From positions 1 through 62,867 of the forward strand of contig CAZLPW010000006.1 of NCBI GenBank assembly GCA_964561495.1: DNA of 62,867 nt, in the 5' to 3' direction. The position numbers were made by a program, and so were the translations under genes. Positions 1 through 9,541 of this stretch are shown here, in pieces. Source of the stretch: CAZLPW01 sp964561495. GTDB lineage: Bacteria > Fidelibacterota > Marinisomatia > Marinisomatales > UBA1611. The stretch's first letter is position 1; every line of letters begins with the position of its first letter. The notes beneath the pieces were generated by a model that saw nothing but the letters and a program-made list of their open reading frames with translations, was not told where the DNA came from and did no database searches.

Positions 1-240
1 ATATGTACTTATAGTATTATTTGGCATAAAGAAGGGGCGTCTCAAAAGCATTAATCAAAAAACGACCAAAAGCCTGAAAATACTGACATTTTATCAGTCG
101 TCAATAGATTAAAGGTAGCCAAGAAATATTTTCCACGTACAGTTATTATTGCTTATTTAGGAGTAGCTAAATCAATACTAAGAATGGTCTCAAATATGCA
201 GCTTAGACGAGCAATAAAAGTGATAAAAAAAATATTTTAG
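1..240 (+). pseudogene. C-terminal part of a GT2 glycosyltransferase with an in-frame stop
   Basis: The + strand frame starting at base 1 reads into a tail typical of family-2 (rhamnosyl-type) glycosyltransferases: IIWHKEGAS near bases 16-42, then NRL and KKYFP, a hydrophobic segment and a basic end, stopping at TAG 238-240. The frame is interrupted by TAA at 52-54, yet family-like sequence continues in the same frame on both sides. One base change (CAA to TAA) would explain this. The N-terminal part lies outside the window. It is either a recently broken gene, a shortened but working enzyme, or a sequence error. The following glycosyltransferase starts 14 bp later, so it belongs to the same polysaccharide operon. 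Confidence 0.55.
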
Positions 241-254
241 ATCATCGAATAAAA

Positions 255-1364
255 ATGAATCAAGTTATTCTAAATGCGACCTGCATAGGCTCAAAACCAG
301 ATGGGATAGGAGTCTATTGTCGGAATATAATTGAGAGAATTATCATAAAAAATACATTGGTTAAATATATTATATATATTAACCAAGAAGCATTGGAGAT
401 GATGCCACACCTTACAAATACAGATCAGGTCATTATAAAAGTAATCCCTAGGTTCCTTTCACCAAAATACGGTTTTTTTGGCCACTTACTTCGTTTTCTA
501 TTTAGTAATTACTTGTCATTGGTTTACCCTCGAACAATCATATTTAACCCTAGCCAGCTAGAGGCATCTTTAAATAATAAGAATCAAATTCTAATGGTCC
601 ATGATTTGATACCTCTTCTTTTTCATAATGACCCAATTTTAAGGAACCCAATACAATTTTTCTTTTTTAAATATATTTTAGGTACTGCAATTAGAAATTC
701 TGCTGCTGTTCTTGCTCCGTCTAAACATACAATGACATTAATTAAAAAAGAATATTATCCAAAATCAGAAAAAACGTTTGTGATTCCAAATGGTATAGAT
801 AGCCCAGAAAGTATTAAGGCTCCAAAAAAGGAAGAAAATTTCATTCTTTATGTTGGTAGACTCTCAGTAACAAAAAATATAACAGCTTTAATTGATGCAT
901 ATCGAAAAATTGCAGATAAAGTTTCTCATAAGCTGATTATTGCAGGTGGTGGTAATAATAAATTTCTAATTGATGGTGACCCAGGAGGTCCAGGAACTAT
1001 TGAATATGTTGGCTATGTATCTGATAAAAAGAAGGATCTTCTTTTATCTAAAGCATCGTTATTTGTTTTCCCCTCGTTTTATGAGGGTTTTGGATTCCCT
1101 CCTTTAGAGGCAATGGGACATGGTTGTCCAACCATAGTCTCTAAAGTTTCCAGTTTACCTGAAATATGTGGAGAGGCAAGCCTATATATTGACCCAAATA
1201 ATACTTACAATATTGCAAATGTGATGATTAAGCTTCTGTCAAATAATAAATTAAAGAATCAATTAGTAAAGTTAGGATATGATCAAGTAAAAAAATATAC
1301 ATGGGAGCGATCTGCAGTTGGACATGTAAATGTTATTGATCTTATAAAAAGTAGGGAAAAATGA
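255..1364 (+). CDS. GT4-family glycosyltransferase
   Basis: A 369-residue GT-B fold enzyme expected to transfer a sugar from a nucleotide-sugar donor to a growing glycan on the cytoplasmic face. The N-terminal half has a GT4-like start (GIGVYCRNII). The C-terminal half holds the donor-binding segment, with LYVGRLSVTKN near residue 200 and EGFGFPPLEAMGHGCP near residues 277-292, which includes the EX7E-like pair of acidic residues. The length fits the family and no membrane segment is seen. The ATG follows the previous tail by 14 bp. The stop overlaps the next start by 4 bp (ATGA), so the two are probably translationally coupled. Donor and acceptor cannot be read from sequence. Confidence 0.88.
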   Translation: MNQVILNATCIGSKPDGIGVYCRNIIERIIIKNTLVKYIIYINQEALEMMPHLTNTDQVIIKVIPRFLSPKYGFFGHLLRFLFSNYLSLVYPRTIIFNPSQLEASLNNKNQILMVHDLIPLLFHNDPILRNPIQFFFFKYILGTAIRNSAAVLAPSKHTMTLIKKEYYPKSEKTFVIPNGIDSPESIKAPKKEENFILYVGRLSVTKNITALIDAYRKIADKVSHKLIIAGGGNNKFLIDGDPGGPGTIEYVGYVSDKKKDLLLSKASLFVFPSFYEGFGFPPLEAMGHGCPTIVSKVSSLPEICGEASLYIDPNNTYNIANVMIKLLSNNKLKNQLVKLGYDQVKKYTWERSAVGHVNVIDLIKSREK

Positions 1365-2482
1365 AAGTTGCTATTATTCATTATTGGTTTTATGGTATGC
1401 GAGGTGGTGAAAAAGTAGTAAAAGAAATTTTAAAAATATTTCCTGAAGCTGATATTTTTTCTCACCTATTTATTCCTGAAAATCTCGATGAAGAGATTTT
1501 AAAGCATCGGGTGAATACAACTTTTATCAATTCTATGCCATTATCCAAGAAATTATATCAAGCATATTTACCTCTAATGCCATGGGCGTTAAAGATGCTA
1601 GAACTGGATAATTATGATTTAATCATATCAAGTGAATCTGGACCAGCAAAAGGCGTTGCAAAGAACCCTAAGGCAAAACATATTTGTTATTGTCACTCAC
1701 CCATGAGATATATTTGGGACCAGCAATCAGTATACCTTGAACAGAGCGGAATTTTTAAACGATGGTACCTGAAAAGCATAACACCTTTTATGCGCAGGTG
1801 GGATATCCAATCATCGGAGAAAGTAGATCACTTTATTGCTAATTCATCTTTTGTTAGTAAACGGATCAAGCGTATATATAATAGGCCCTCTAATGTAATA
1901 CATCCCCCAGTTGATCTTGATTCCTTTAAAATATTAAAACCTAAAGAGAACTACTTTATACTAGCTGGGCAGCTGGTATCTTACAAGCGTCCAGATATTG
2001 CGATAGAAGCATTTAACGAGCTTAAACTCCCTCTTAAAGTGATTGGTACTGGGGATATGGTTAAGCATCTTAAAGGAATCGCTAAAGAAAATATAGAGTT
2101 TCTTGGTTTTATCAGTGATCAGGAGTACCAATCTATTTTATCTAAAGCAAGAGCATTAATATTTCCTGGGGTAGAGGATTTTGGTATTGTACCTGTTGAA
2201 GCCCAAGCCGCGGGAACACCTGTGATCGCTCTTGCAGAAGGGGGCGCACTTGAGACAGTAGCGGGGTTTTATGCTCAAAAAGGGCCAGAACCAGATAAAA
2301 ATTATTCGGGTCTCTTTTTTGAAAAACCTATTTCTGGGGATTTAATCAATGGTATACGTATATTTATCGATAATGAGAGTATTTTTTCTTCAAATTTTTG
2401 TCAAGAAAATGCAAAACAATTTTCAAAAGAAAAATTTTATAAAGAATTTTCAAACTTTGTTGATAGAGTTCTAAAAAAATGA
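1361..2482 (+). CDS. GT4-family glycosyltransferase, mannosyltransferase-like
   Basis: A second GT-B glycosyltransferase of 373 residues. The N-terminus GMRGGEKV is the glycine-rich loop seen in a GT4 subgroup often annotated as mannosyl- or GlcNAc-transferases of O-antigen and exopolysaccharide clusters. The C-terminal donor site contains GQLVSYKRPDIAIEAF (about residue 203) and EDFGIVPVEAQAAGTP (about residue 272). It starts inside the stop of the preceding glycosyltransferase (ATGA) and ends overlapping the initiating transferase by 4 bp, so the three genes form one translational unit. Sugar specificity is not determinable here. Confidence 0.88.
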   Translation: MKVAIIHYWFYGMRGGEKVVKEILKIFPEADIFSHLFIPENLDEEILKHRVNTTFINSMPLSKKLYQAYLPLMPWALKMLELDNYDLIISSESGPAKGVAKNPKAKHICYCHSPMRYIWDQQSVYLEQSGIFKRWYLKSITPFMRRWDIQSSEKVDHFIANSSFVSKRIKRIYNRPSNVIHPPVDLDSFKILKPKENYFILAGQLVSYKRPDIAIEAFNELKLPLKVIGTGDMVKHLKGIAKENIEFLGFISDQEYQSILSKARALIFPGVEDFGIVPVEAQAAGTPVIALAEGGALETVAGFYAQKGPEPDKNYSGLFFEKPISGDLINGIRIFIDNESIFSSNFCQENAKQFSKEKFYKEFSNFVDRVLKK

Positions 2483-3894
2483 AGCGCCCGCGCGGAATAT
2501 TAAAAAATAATGCTACGGCATTATTATTTATATCCAAAATAATTAATCCTGTAATAGTCATGCTCGCAGGCAATCTTTCTTTTTATTATTATTTATTTCC
2601 AAAAGATGAGTTTGATTTTTTACCACCACGCTATCAAATGGCAATATTGATTGGGACATTATTCACGATCCTTATTTTTAATTGGTTTGATCTATATAAA
2701 CCTTGGAGAGGAATAAGTATTTGGCAAGAATTAAGGTTGGTTTTTTTATCATGGGGTATGGTTATTCTAGTCTTAACACTTATTTCTTTCTTTACAAAGA
2801 CCAGTCAAGATTTTTCAAGGGTATGGATAATTAGTTGGTGGGTTTTTTCTCTTTTGTTAATGGTGTCATTTCGTTTATTTGTCCGATTGAGCCTAAACTA
2901 CTTTCGAGCACAGGGCTTTAACCAGCGTCAGGTTATCATTGCGGGGGCAGGTTCATTAGGTAAAAAGATATCTTCTAGACTTCAAATTGCTCCGTGGACT
3001 GGAATTGATATCATCGCTTATTTTGATGATGACGGCTCAAAAGAAGGACAATTGATCAATAATATTCCTGTCAAGGGTAACCTAGGTGAGATTGGTAGCT
3101 TTCTTGAAAAAAATACTGTGGATCAGGTCTGGATTGCCCTTCCGATTGATGCTGGGAAAAAAATCTCAGAGCTTATGCGTTTGATATCTACTTATGATTC
3201 TGTTGAAATACGCCTTGTTCCTGATATTTTTGATTTTCGTTTGCTAAATTTTTCTGTATCAGAAATAGTTGGTTTACCAGTCCTTAATCTTACTGACTCA
3301 CCCATGTATGGAATAAATAAAGTCTCGAAAAAAATTGAAGATCTGGTTGTGTCAATTTTAGCTCTTCTTTTATTGCTACCTGTTTTTAGTATTATAGCGT
3401 TAGGAGTCAAGCTAAGCTCTAGAGGTCCAGTCTTTTATAAACAAGAGAGAATGAGCTGGAATGGTTCTACTTTTAATATGTTAAAATTCAGATCTATGCC
3501 ACAAAATGCTGAAGAAGAAACAGGCGCTAAGTGGGCAAATAAAGATGATAATAGAGCCACCAGATTCGGAGGATTTTTGCGACGGACAAGTCTTGATGAA
3601 CTGCCTCAACTTATCAATGTTATAAAAGGTGATATGTCGATCGTGGGGCCCCGTCCAGAGCGCCCAATTTTTATAGAAAAATTCAAAAAGGAAATCCCAG
3701 ATTATATGAACAAGCACCTTGTGAAAGCTGGCATAACTGGTTGGGCTCAAGCTAACGGATGGAGGGGTGATACAGATTTAGCTACCAGAATTGAATATGA
3801 TTTATATTATATTGAGAATTGGTCAATCCTTTTTGATATAAAAATTATGCTCATAACATTGTTTGGAGGCATGACAGGCAAGAATGCCTACTAA
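2479..3894 (+). CDS. Polyprenyl-phosphate sugar-1-phosphate transferase (WcaJ type)
   Basis: A 471-residue polytopic initiating enzyme that transfers a sugar-1-phosphate from a UDP-sugar to undecaprenyl phosphate, the first membrane step of repeat-unit synthesis. It has about four hydrophobic segments in residues 12-135 and a Rossmann-like region with AGAGSLGKK near residue 155. A further membrane segment near 285-310 is followed by the catalytic bacterial-transferase domain (KFRSMP, RTSLDELPQLINV, GPRPERP, GITGWAQ). The order and length match WcaJ/WbaP-type proteins. UDP-glucose or UDP-galactose is the usual donor but is not shown by the sequence. It ends the first glycosyltransferase block; about 100 bp of AT-rich DNA follow. 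Confidence 0.92.
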   Translation: MKRPRGILKNNATALLFISKIINPVIVMLAGNLSFYYYLFPKDEFDFLPPRYQMAILIGTLFTILIFNWFDLYKPWRGISIWQELRLVFLSWGMVILVLTLISFFTKTSQDFSRVWIISWWVFSLLLMVSFRLFVRLSLNYFRAQGFNQRQVIIAGAGSLGKKISSRLQIAPWTGIDIIAYFDDDGSKEGQLINNIPVKGNLGEIGSFLEKNTVDQVWIALPIDAGKKISELMRLISTYDSVEIRLVPDIFDFRLLNFSVSEIVGLPVLNLTDSPMYGINKVSKKIEDLVVSILALLLLLPVFSIIALGVKLSSRGPVFYKQERMSWNGSTFNMLKFRSMPQNAEEETGAKWANKDDNRATRFGGFLRRTSLDELPQLINVIKGDMSIVGPRPERPIFIEKFKKEIPDYMNKHLVKAGITGWAQANGWRGDTDLATRIEYDLYYIENWSILFDIKIMLITLFGGMTGKNAY

Positions 3895-3994
3895 TTACTG
3901 CTACATTAAATAAACCAAATTCTTTAATTCTATATTTTGTTATTTTTACGATATTAAATTATAGAACTGAAAAAAACTTTGTATTTTCAGGTAA

Positions 3995-5014
3995 ATGGAA
4001 TCTGTCTTTACAGTTGCTCAGCCTTGTTTTCTTGCAAATCAGGTTGAGTCCGTTATTTATAAATATTATGGTTTCAAATGTTTTGCTGAAGATATTTACA
4101 GTGATCGTGATCAAAACTTTTATATTCGAACTCCCGATGATAAAGAGTATATATTTAAAATTTCTAATTTATTGGAAAAAAAGTCTGTAATTATTATGCA
4201 AAACGAGTCTATCAAGTTTATTTTTAGAAAAGACCCCAAATTAATGATCCCATTACTATGTAAATCTATGTTGGGAGATGAAATATTGGAATATCATTAT
4301 AAAGACAATCTGTTTTATATGCGACTATTACATTTTATCCCTGGTAATTTTATAAAGGACCAAAAGAAAAATAAAGATAGTCTTTTTAAAATTGGTTCTT
4401 TTTTAGCGAGGCTTGATAACGCATTAGATGGCTTTGACCATAAAGCAGGTCACAGAAATTTTCCCTGGAATTTATCTCAAAATGGGTTTTTAATTGATTT
4501 TGGTGATGGTCTAAAGAAAAAAAAATGCAGGTCGATTGTTGAATCATTTTTAATAAAAAAAATGGATTATTTAAATGAAAATCATTTTTATTTGAGAAAA
4601 GGAATTATTCATAATGATGGAAATGATCATAATATTATCGCAGATGATTATGGAAATGCTATTGGTATAATTGATTTTGGTGACATGGCATATTCATACA
4701 TAGCTTCAGAGCCTGCGATTGCAATGGCGTATGTCTCTATTGATAGCAAAGATCCTTTCTTAGATATGGCAAGTGTTTTAAAAGGGTTTCATAAGTTTTA
4801 TAAACTATCAGATGCTGAGTTGTGTTTTACAATCTATCTAGTATGCCTCCGTTTATCTATATCAGTCACAATGTCGAGCTATCGTAGCGGACTTTTCCCT
4901 GATAATAAGTATTTGACAATTTCCGAAAATCACGCCTGGAATTTTTTAAAAAAAATGCAAAATGAAAATTTAGAAGATTGGGGCGATAGACTTCTTAATT
5001 ATGCTAAGTCGTAG
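3995..5014 (+). CDS. APH-fold small-molecule kinase (hydroxylysine/homoserine kinase-like)
   Basis: A 339-residue member of the aminoglycoside phosphotransferase/choline kinase fold. The catalytic loop HNDGNDHN is at residues 206-213 and the metal-binding IDFGD at 226-230. The N-terminal part resembles the kinase module that in many bacteria is fused to a class-III aminotransferase. Here that PLP enzyme is encoded separately and starts 14 bp before this gene ends. By analogy with the human pair hydroxylysine kinase and phosphohydroxylysine phospho-lyase, the two genes may phosphorylate an amino alcohol and then eliminate phosphate. The substrate is inferred. Antibiotic resistance is unlikely given this context. 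Confidence 0.8.
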   Translation: MESVFTVAQPCFLANQVESVIYKYYGFKCFAEDIYSDRDQNFYIRTPDDKEYIFKISNLLEKKSVIIMQNESIKFIFRKDPKLMIPLLCKSMLGDEILEYHYKDNLFYMRLLHFIPGNFIKDQKKNKDSLFKIGSFLARLDNALDGFDHKAGHRNFPWNLSQNGFLIDFGDGLKKKKCRSIVESFLIKKMDYLNENHFYLRKGIIHNDGNDHNIIADDYGNAIGIIDFGDMAYSYIASEPAIAMAYVSIDSKDPFLDMASVLKGFHKFYKLSDAELCFTIYLVCLRLSISVTMSSYRSGLFPDNKYLTISENHAWNFLKKMQNENLEDWGDRLLNYAKS

Positions 5015-6293
5015 ATCAATTGAAAAATTGAGGGAAAAGCACATTGCACCCTCTTTTAGTATTTCTTATGATAACCCAATACATATTATTTCTGGTAAAG
5101 GACAGTATCTTTATGATTCAGAAGGGAATGAGTTTCTTGATGCTGTAAACAATATTCAGCATATTGGACATTCTCATCCTAGAGTTTCGGAGGCCATAGA
5201 AAAACAATCAAAAAAACTTAATGTTAATACCAGATATCTTGATGAATTGATAGTCCAATATGCTAAAGATTTGACACAAAAGTTGCCTAAAGGTTTAGAC
5301 GTTTGTTATTTTACTAATTCAGGGAGTGAATCAAATGATCTTGCCCTTCGTATTGTTCGGACACTCTTTAAAAACAAAGAGACTATAGTTTTAGAGGATG
5401 CATACCATGGCCATACTTCAGCGTTAATTGAGGTTAGTCCATATAAGTTTAATGGTTTAGGCGGCTCAGGTTGCCCAGATTTTGTTCATGTTCTATCGCG
5501 GCCAGATCCATACAGAGGTAAATATGTTGGACGGAATTGTTTTAAAGATTATATCAAAGATTTAGATAATATATTATGTCTTCTAAAAAAGAAAAAGAAT
5601 GCTGGCGTTTGCTTTATAGTAGAGCCAATTATGGGTTGCGGGGGCCAAATTGTTTTCCCTCCAGGATTTCTTAGTGCTGCTTTTAAACTTATACGAGAAA
5701 ATGGAGGAATTTGTATAGCCGATGAAGTCCAGATAGGTTTTGGTAGGATGGGCACACACTATTGGGGATATGAAACTGAGAGTGTTGTTCCAGATATAAT
5801 AACTATTGGGAAATCAATGGGTAACGGACATCCTTTATCAGCAGTTGTTACGACCAGAGAAATATCAGACAAATTTAATAATGGAATGGAGTACTTTAAT
5901 TCATTTGGTGGGAATCCAGTTTCATGTGCAGTAGGGAGATCCGTTTTAAAAGTAATTGAGGAAGAAAAATTACAAGAAAATGCACATAAAACAGGTTCCT
6001 ATTTAATTCGATTATTAGAAGATTTAAAAAAAAAACATACAATTATTGGAGATGTTAGGGGGCGTGGTTTATTTGTCGGAATTGAGCTCGTACGTGATCA
6101 TTCTACAAAAGAGCCAGCAGATATTGAATCAAAAAAGTTAATCAACATGATGAAGGAGAAAGGTGTTTTGTTAAGTGTTGATGGTCCTTTTAATAATGTT
6201 ATTAAGTTAAAACCACCACTTGTGTTCAACAAAGAAAACGCTAAATTTTTGGTATATAAGCTGGGCCAAACTCTAGAAGAAATTAAAGAGTAG
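5001..6293 (+). CDS. Class-III PLP enzyme, phospho-lyase-like aminotransferase
   Basis: A 430-residue fold-type I PLP enzyme. The Schiff-base lysine is Lys271 in TIGKSMGNG. Supporting motifs are NSGSESNDLA (phosphate binding), DAYHGHTSAL, and IADEVQIGFGRMG, whose Asp contacts the PLP pyridine nitrogen. It resembles the AGXT2L group (ethanolamine-phosphate and 5-phosphohydroxylysine phospho-lyases) more than ordinary ornithine or GABA transaminases. It overlaps the upstream kinase gene by 14 bp, so the pair is coupled. A phospho-lyase role acting on the kinase product is the simplest reading, but a plain transaminase cannot be excluded. The next gene starts 8 bp after its stop. Confidence 0.82.
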   Translation: MLSRRSIEKLREKHIAPSFSISYDNPIHIISGKGQYLYDSEGNEFLDAVNNIQHIGHSHPRVSEAIEKQSKKLNVNTRYLDELIVQYAKDLTQKLPKGLDVCYFTNSGSESNDLALRIVRTLFKNKETIVLEDAYHGHTSALIEVSPYKFNGLGGSGCPDFVHVLSRPDPYRGKYVGRNCFKDYIKDLDNILCLLKKKKNAGVCFIVEPIMGCGGQIVFPPGFLSAAFKLIRENGGICIADEVQIGFGRMGTHYWGYETESVVPDIITIGKSMGNGHPLSAVVTTREISDKFNNGMEYFNSFGGNPVSCAVGRSVLKVIEEEKLQENAHKTGSYLIRLLEDLKKKHTIIGDVRGRGLFVGIELVRDHSTKEPADIESKKLINMMKEKGVLLSVDGPFNNVIKLKPPLVFNKENAKFLVYKLGQTLEEIKE

Positions 6294-6301
6294 ATATAAA
6301 A

Positions 6302-9300
6302 ATGAAAAAGTCACTTTTTGTCACAATAGCTTTAATACTTATACTTTTTTCAATAGTTTTTATGGAAAAGATTCAAAAAAAATATTTTTCTAATCAATGG
6401 GAGAACCAATCTATTTTTGAGATAAATCGCGAATCTCCACGAGCTCATTTTTTTTCTTTTGAATCTGAAAAATTAGCAAAATCGCGTAATAGAGAAAATT
6501 CTATCTATTTTAAGTCTTTAGATGGAGATTGGAATTTCCATTTTTCAAAAAACCCTGATGACGCAGTCAAAGGTTTTGAAAAATTAAATTTTGATCATGG
6601 TGATTGGGATTCTATAAAAGTGCCTGCAAATTGGGAACTTCAGGGGTACTCTGCGCCCATTTATATAAACACAGATTATCCGTTTGATCCAAACCCTCCT
6701 TATGTGCCTCATCAGTATAATAATGTAGGAAGTTATATTCATTATTTTGAGATTGAAAAGAGCTGGGTAGACAGAGATATATTTTTACATTTTGGTGGAG
6801 TTCGATCTGCATTTTATGTCTGGGTTAATGGTGAAATGGTTGGTTATAGCCAAGGGTCAAAAACTCCTGCTGAGTTTGAAATAACAAACAAAATAAAAAA
6901 AGGCAAAAACAAAATATCGGTAAAGGTTTTTCGATTCTCTGATGGGTCTTATTTGGAATGTCAAGATACATGGCGTCTAAGTGGGATAGAGCGTAGTGTT
7001 TATTTATATGCTATACCTAAGGTTAGAATTGCGGATTATTTCATTAAGCCTAGCTTAGATGATAGTTATAAGCAAGGCATCTGTTCACTAGAAGTAGATC
7101 TTGTAAACAAAGAAAGATATACTGGGAAATATCACCTAGCTTTAAAAATAAAAAAGGATAAAAAAACATTTTTGGATATTGAAAAAACGACCAGCATTGA
7201 TTCAACAAAAAAAATCTTTTTTTATGCAAATATAGGGCGGATTAACCCCTGGTCCGCCGAAACGCCTGAATTATATGAGCTGGAGCTGTCATTATTTGAT
7301 AATCAAAGAAATTTAATTCAGACTATTATTCAAGATATCGGGTTTAGGCGAGTGGAGCTAGAGAATGGGAAATTACTTATTAATGGTAAAAAAATTGTTA
7401 TTAAAGGTGTTAACCGGCATGAATGGGATCCGATTAATGGTAGAGTGATTAATGAAGAGTCTATGCTCTTAGATATTAAACTCATGAAAGAAAATAATAT
7501 TAATGCAGTTCGAGCATCGCACTATCCAAATCAAGAGCGCTGGTATGAGCTATGCAATAAATATGGTCTTTATGTAGTTGACGAGGCAAATATAGAAGCT
7601 CACGGAATGGAATGGACAAAATTTGGGTATCAGCATTTAACAAATGACACAAGCTGGGCAGACCAATTCTTAGATAGGGCTCGACGAATGGTTGAGAGAG
7701 ATAAAAATCAAACTTGTGTTATTATCTGGTCTATGGGTAATGAGGCAGGTAACGGTATTAATTTTAGAAAAATTTATAATTTGATTAAGAAAAGAGACAA
7801 TACACGACCAGTCGTATATGAGCAAGCTGGATTAGATAATAATACGGATATTGTATTTCCAATGTATAAAAAATTAAAATATCTTAAGGATTATGTAGCG
7901 AAAGGTCCAAAACGGCCGCTGATTCTTTGCGAATATGCTCATGCTATGGGGAATAGCGTTGGTAACTTAAAAGATTATTGGGAAATAATAGATGAAAATG
8001 ATGTCTTGCAGGGTGGTTTTATTTGGGATTGGGCAGATCAGGTTTTACTAAAAACAGATTCTTCTGGTAATGAATACTGGGCCTATGGTGGGGATTTTAA
8101 ATCTGAAATTTCAAAAAATGATTCTAATTTTTGTGCAAATGGTTTAGTAGCAGCAGATAGGTCATTAAATCCTCATATTCATGAGGTAAAAAAAGTTTAT
8201 CAGCCAATTAAGTTTAAAATTATTGATCAAAATCAGATTTCTTCAAGAATAACAAAAGTGCTAATTGAAAATAAGTATGATTTTTTAAATCTTGATCATT
8301 TGAATTTTACTTGGATGATTGAAGAAGATGGAAAAAAAATTATGAGTGGTAGGCTTACCAAATTGAATTTAAATCCATATGAAAGCGAAATATTTTCTTT
8401 TAATCATGGGAACATACAGAGTTCTTCTGGAAGTGAGTATTTTTTAACTATTTCTGCAAAAACAAGTAAGAAATCTGATCTTTTGCCTAAAGGATTTTTA
8501 GTGGCATGGGAGCAGTTCTATTTACCCATCAAAAAAGAACCAATTGATAAATCATCAAACCTATTATCATCAATTGACTTAGTGCAATTTCCAACGCATT
8601 TTGAAATAGTTGGGGAAAAATTCAAGGCGTTTATTGACCGTGAATATGGACACTTAGCTCAATTTGAATATATGGAATCAAATTTATTCCTTAGTGGCAT
8701 TAAACCTCATTTTTGGAGGGCTCCAATAGATAATGATATTGGTAATAAAATGCCTGAAAGATTAGGAATTTGGAAAAATATTGATGAAAATATAGAATTA
8801 GAGAGTTGCATTGCTAAAAAATTAAAAAATTCCATAGAAATTACTTCAATTTCAAGACACACTCTATCTGAAGCAGTAATTAAAACCCAATATCTGTTTT
8901 ATGGAAGTGGTGCCATAAGATTCAAACAATCAATAATTGAAATTGATAACAGCTTGCCTGAGCTACCTCGCTTTGGAGTTAAAATGACTTTGGCAGATGG
9001 CTTTAGTACTATCTCTTGGTTTGGAAGAGGTCCTCATGAGTCTTATTCTGATAGAAAGTCTTCAGCTAAGATAGACTTTTATTCGGGAAATGTCTGGGAG
9101 CAAACATTCCCCTATGTGAGGCCGCAAGAGACTGGAAATAAAACTGATGTTTATTGGATGGCTCTTCAAAATAGTAAGATTGGTCTAATGGCTAAAGGCC
9201 ATACCTTATTTGATGCTAGTGCTCATCAATATCCTTATAGCGATCTTGATAATGATCCAAAAGACAAAAAACATGGGAAACTTGATATTAAGCCAAAGGA

Positions 9301-9475
9301 TCAGGTTGATTGGTTAATTGATTCTAAGCAAATGGGCGTTGGTGGCGATGACAGCTGGGGTGCGAAGCCACATAAAAAATATACTTTAAAACCTGAGAAG
9401 TATTCACTTGAAATTTTTCTTGTTCCATTTGAAAATGGTGATGATTTAAGACAGGTATCAAAAATCAATTTTTGA
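6302..9475 (+). CDS. Beta-galactosidase, glycoside hydrolase family 2, membrane-anchored
   Basis: A 1057-residue LacZ-type GH2 enzyme. Residues about 5-21 form one hydrophobic segment after MKK with no clear cleavage site, so the enzyme is probably anchored facing the periplasm. A jelly-roll domain follows (WNFHFSKNP; VPANWELQGYSAPIY). The TIM-barrel core has GVNRHEWDP, ASHYPNQERWYELC, the acid/base Glu481 in WSMGNEAG and the nucleophile Glu544 in LCEYAHAMGNS. The C-terminal domain 5 has WFGRGPHESYSDRK and RPQETGNKTD. The length matches full-size LacZ. It likely removes galactose from oligosaccharides outside the cytoplasm. Its stop codon lies inside a perfect hairpin (see terminator). Confidence 0.93.
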   Translation: MKKSLFVTIALILILFSIVFMEKIQKKYFSNQWENQSIFEINRESPRAHFFSFESEKLAKSRNRENSIYFKSLDGDWNFHFSKNPDDAVKGFEKLNFDHGDWDSIKVPANWELQGYSAPIYINTDYPFDPNPPYVPHQYNNVGSYIHYFEIEKSWVDRDIFLHFGGVRSAFYVWVNGEMVGYSQGSKTPAEFEITNKIKKGKNKISVKVFRFSDGSYLECQDTWRLSGIERSVYLYAIPKVRIADYFIKPSLDDSYKQGICSLEVDLVNKERYTGKYHLALKIKKDKKTFLDIEKTTSIDSTKKIFFYANIGRINPWSAETPELYELELSLFDNQRNLIQTIIQDIGFRRVELENGKLLINGKKIVIKGVNRHEWDPINGRVINEESMLLDIKLMKENNINAVRASHYPNQERWYELCNKYGLYVVDEANIEAHGMEWTKFGYQHLTNDTSWADQFLDRARRMVERDKNQTCVIIWSMGNEAGNGINFRKIYNLIKKRDNTRPVVYEQAGLDNNTDIVFPMYKKLKYLKDYVAKGPKRPLILCEYAHAMGNSVGNLKDYWEIIDENDVLQGGFIWDWADQVLLKTDSSGNEYWAYGGDFKSEISKNDSNFCANGLVAADRSLNPHIHEVKKVYQPIKFKIIDQNQISSRITKVLIENKYDFLNLDHLNFTWMIEEDGKKIMSGRLTKLNLNPYESEIFSFNHGNIQSSSGSEYFLTISAKTSKKSDLLPKGFLVAWEQFYLPIKKEPIDKSSNLLSSIDLVQFPTHFEIVGEKFKAFIDREYGHLAQFEYMESNLFLSGIKPHFWRAPIDNDIGNKMPERLGIWKNIDENIELESCIAKKLKNSIEITSISRHTLSEAVIKTQYLFYGSGAIRFKQSIIEIDNSLPELPRFGVKMTLADGFSTISWFGRGPHESYSDRKSSAKIDFYSGNVWEQTFPYVRPQETGNKTDVYWMALQNSKIGLMAKGHTLFDASAHQYPYSDLDNDPKDKKHGKLDIKPKDQVDWLIDSKQMGVGGDDSWGAKPHKKYTLKPEKYSLEIFLVPFENGDDLRQVSKINF

Positions 9476-9487
9476 TACCTGTCTTAA
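9446..9487 (+). terminator. Perfect 19-bp hairpin at the end of the beta-galactosidase gene
   Basis: TTAAGACAGGTATCAAAAA (9446-9464) pairs exactly with TTTTTGATACCTGTCTTAA (9469-9487) around a TCAA loop. The stem includes the last codons and the TGA stop (9473-9475). No long T-tract follows, so it is not a classic intrinsic terminator, but the stem has an A-run on one side and a T-run on the other and could work in either direction or protect the mRNA end. It separates the hydrolase from the riboflavin operon 55 bp downstream. Confidence 0.65.
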
Positions 9488-9541
9488 TATAATATGGGTG
9501 GATCTATTTAATTATTAAATTATCATCAAATATTTATAATT

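Noticed and set aside
9476..9541. Possible FMN riboswitch before ribD
   Set aside because: The gap is only 66 bp, partly taken by the hairpin, and no RFN-element sequence blocks are seen.
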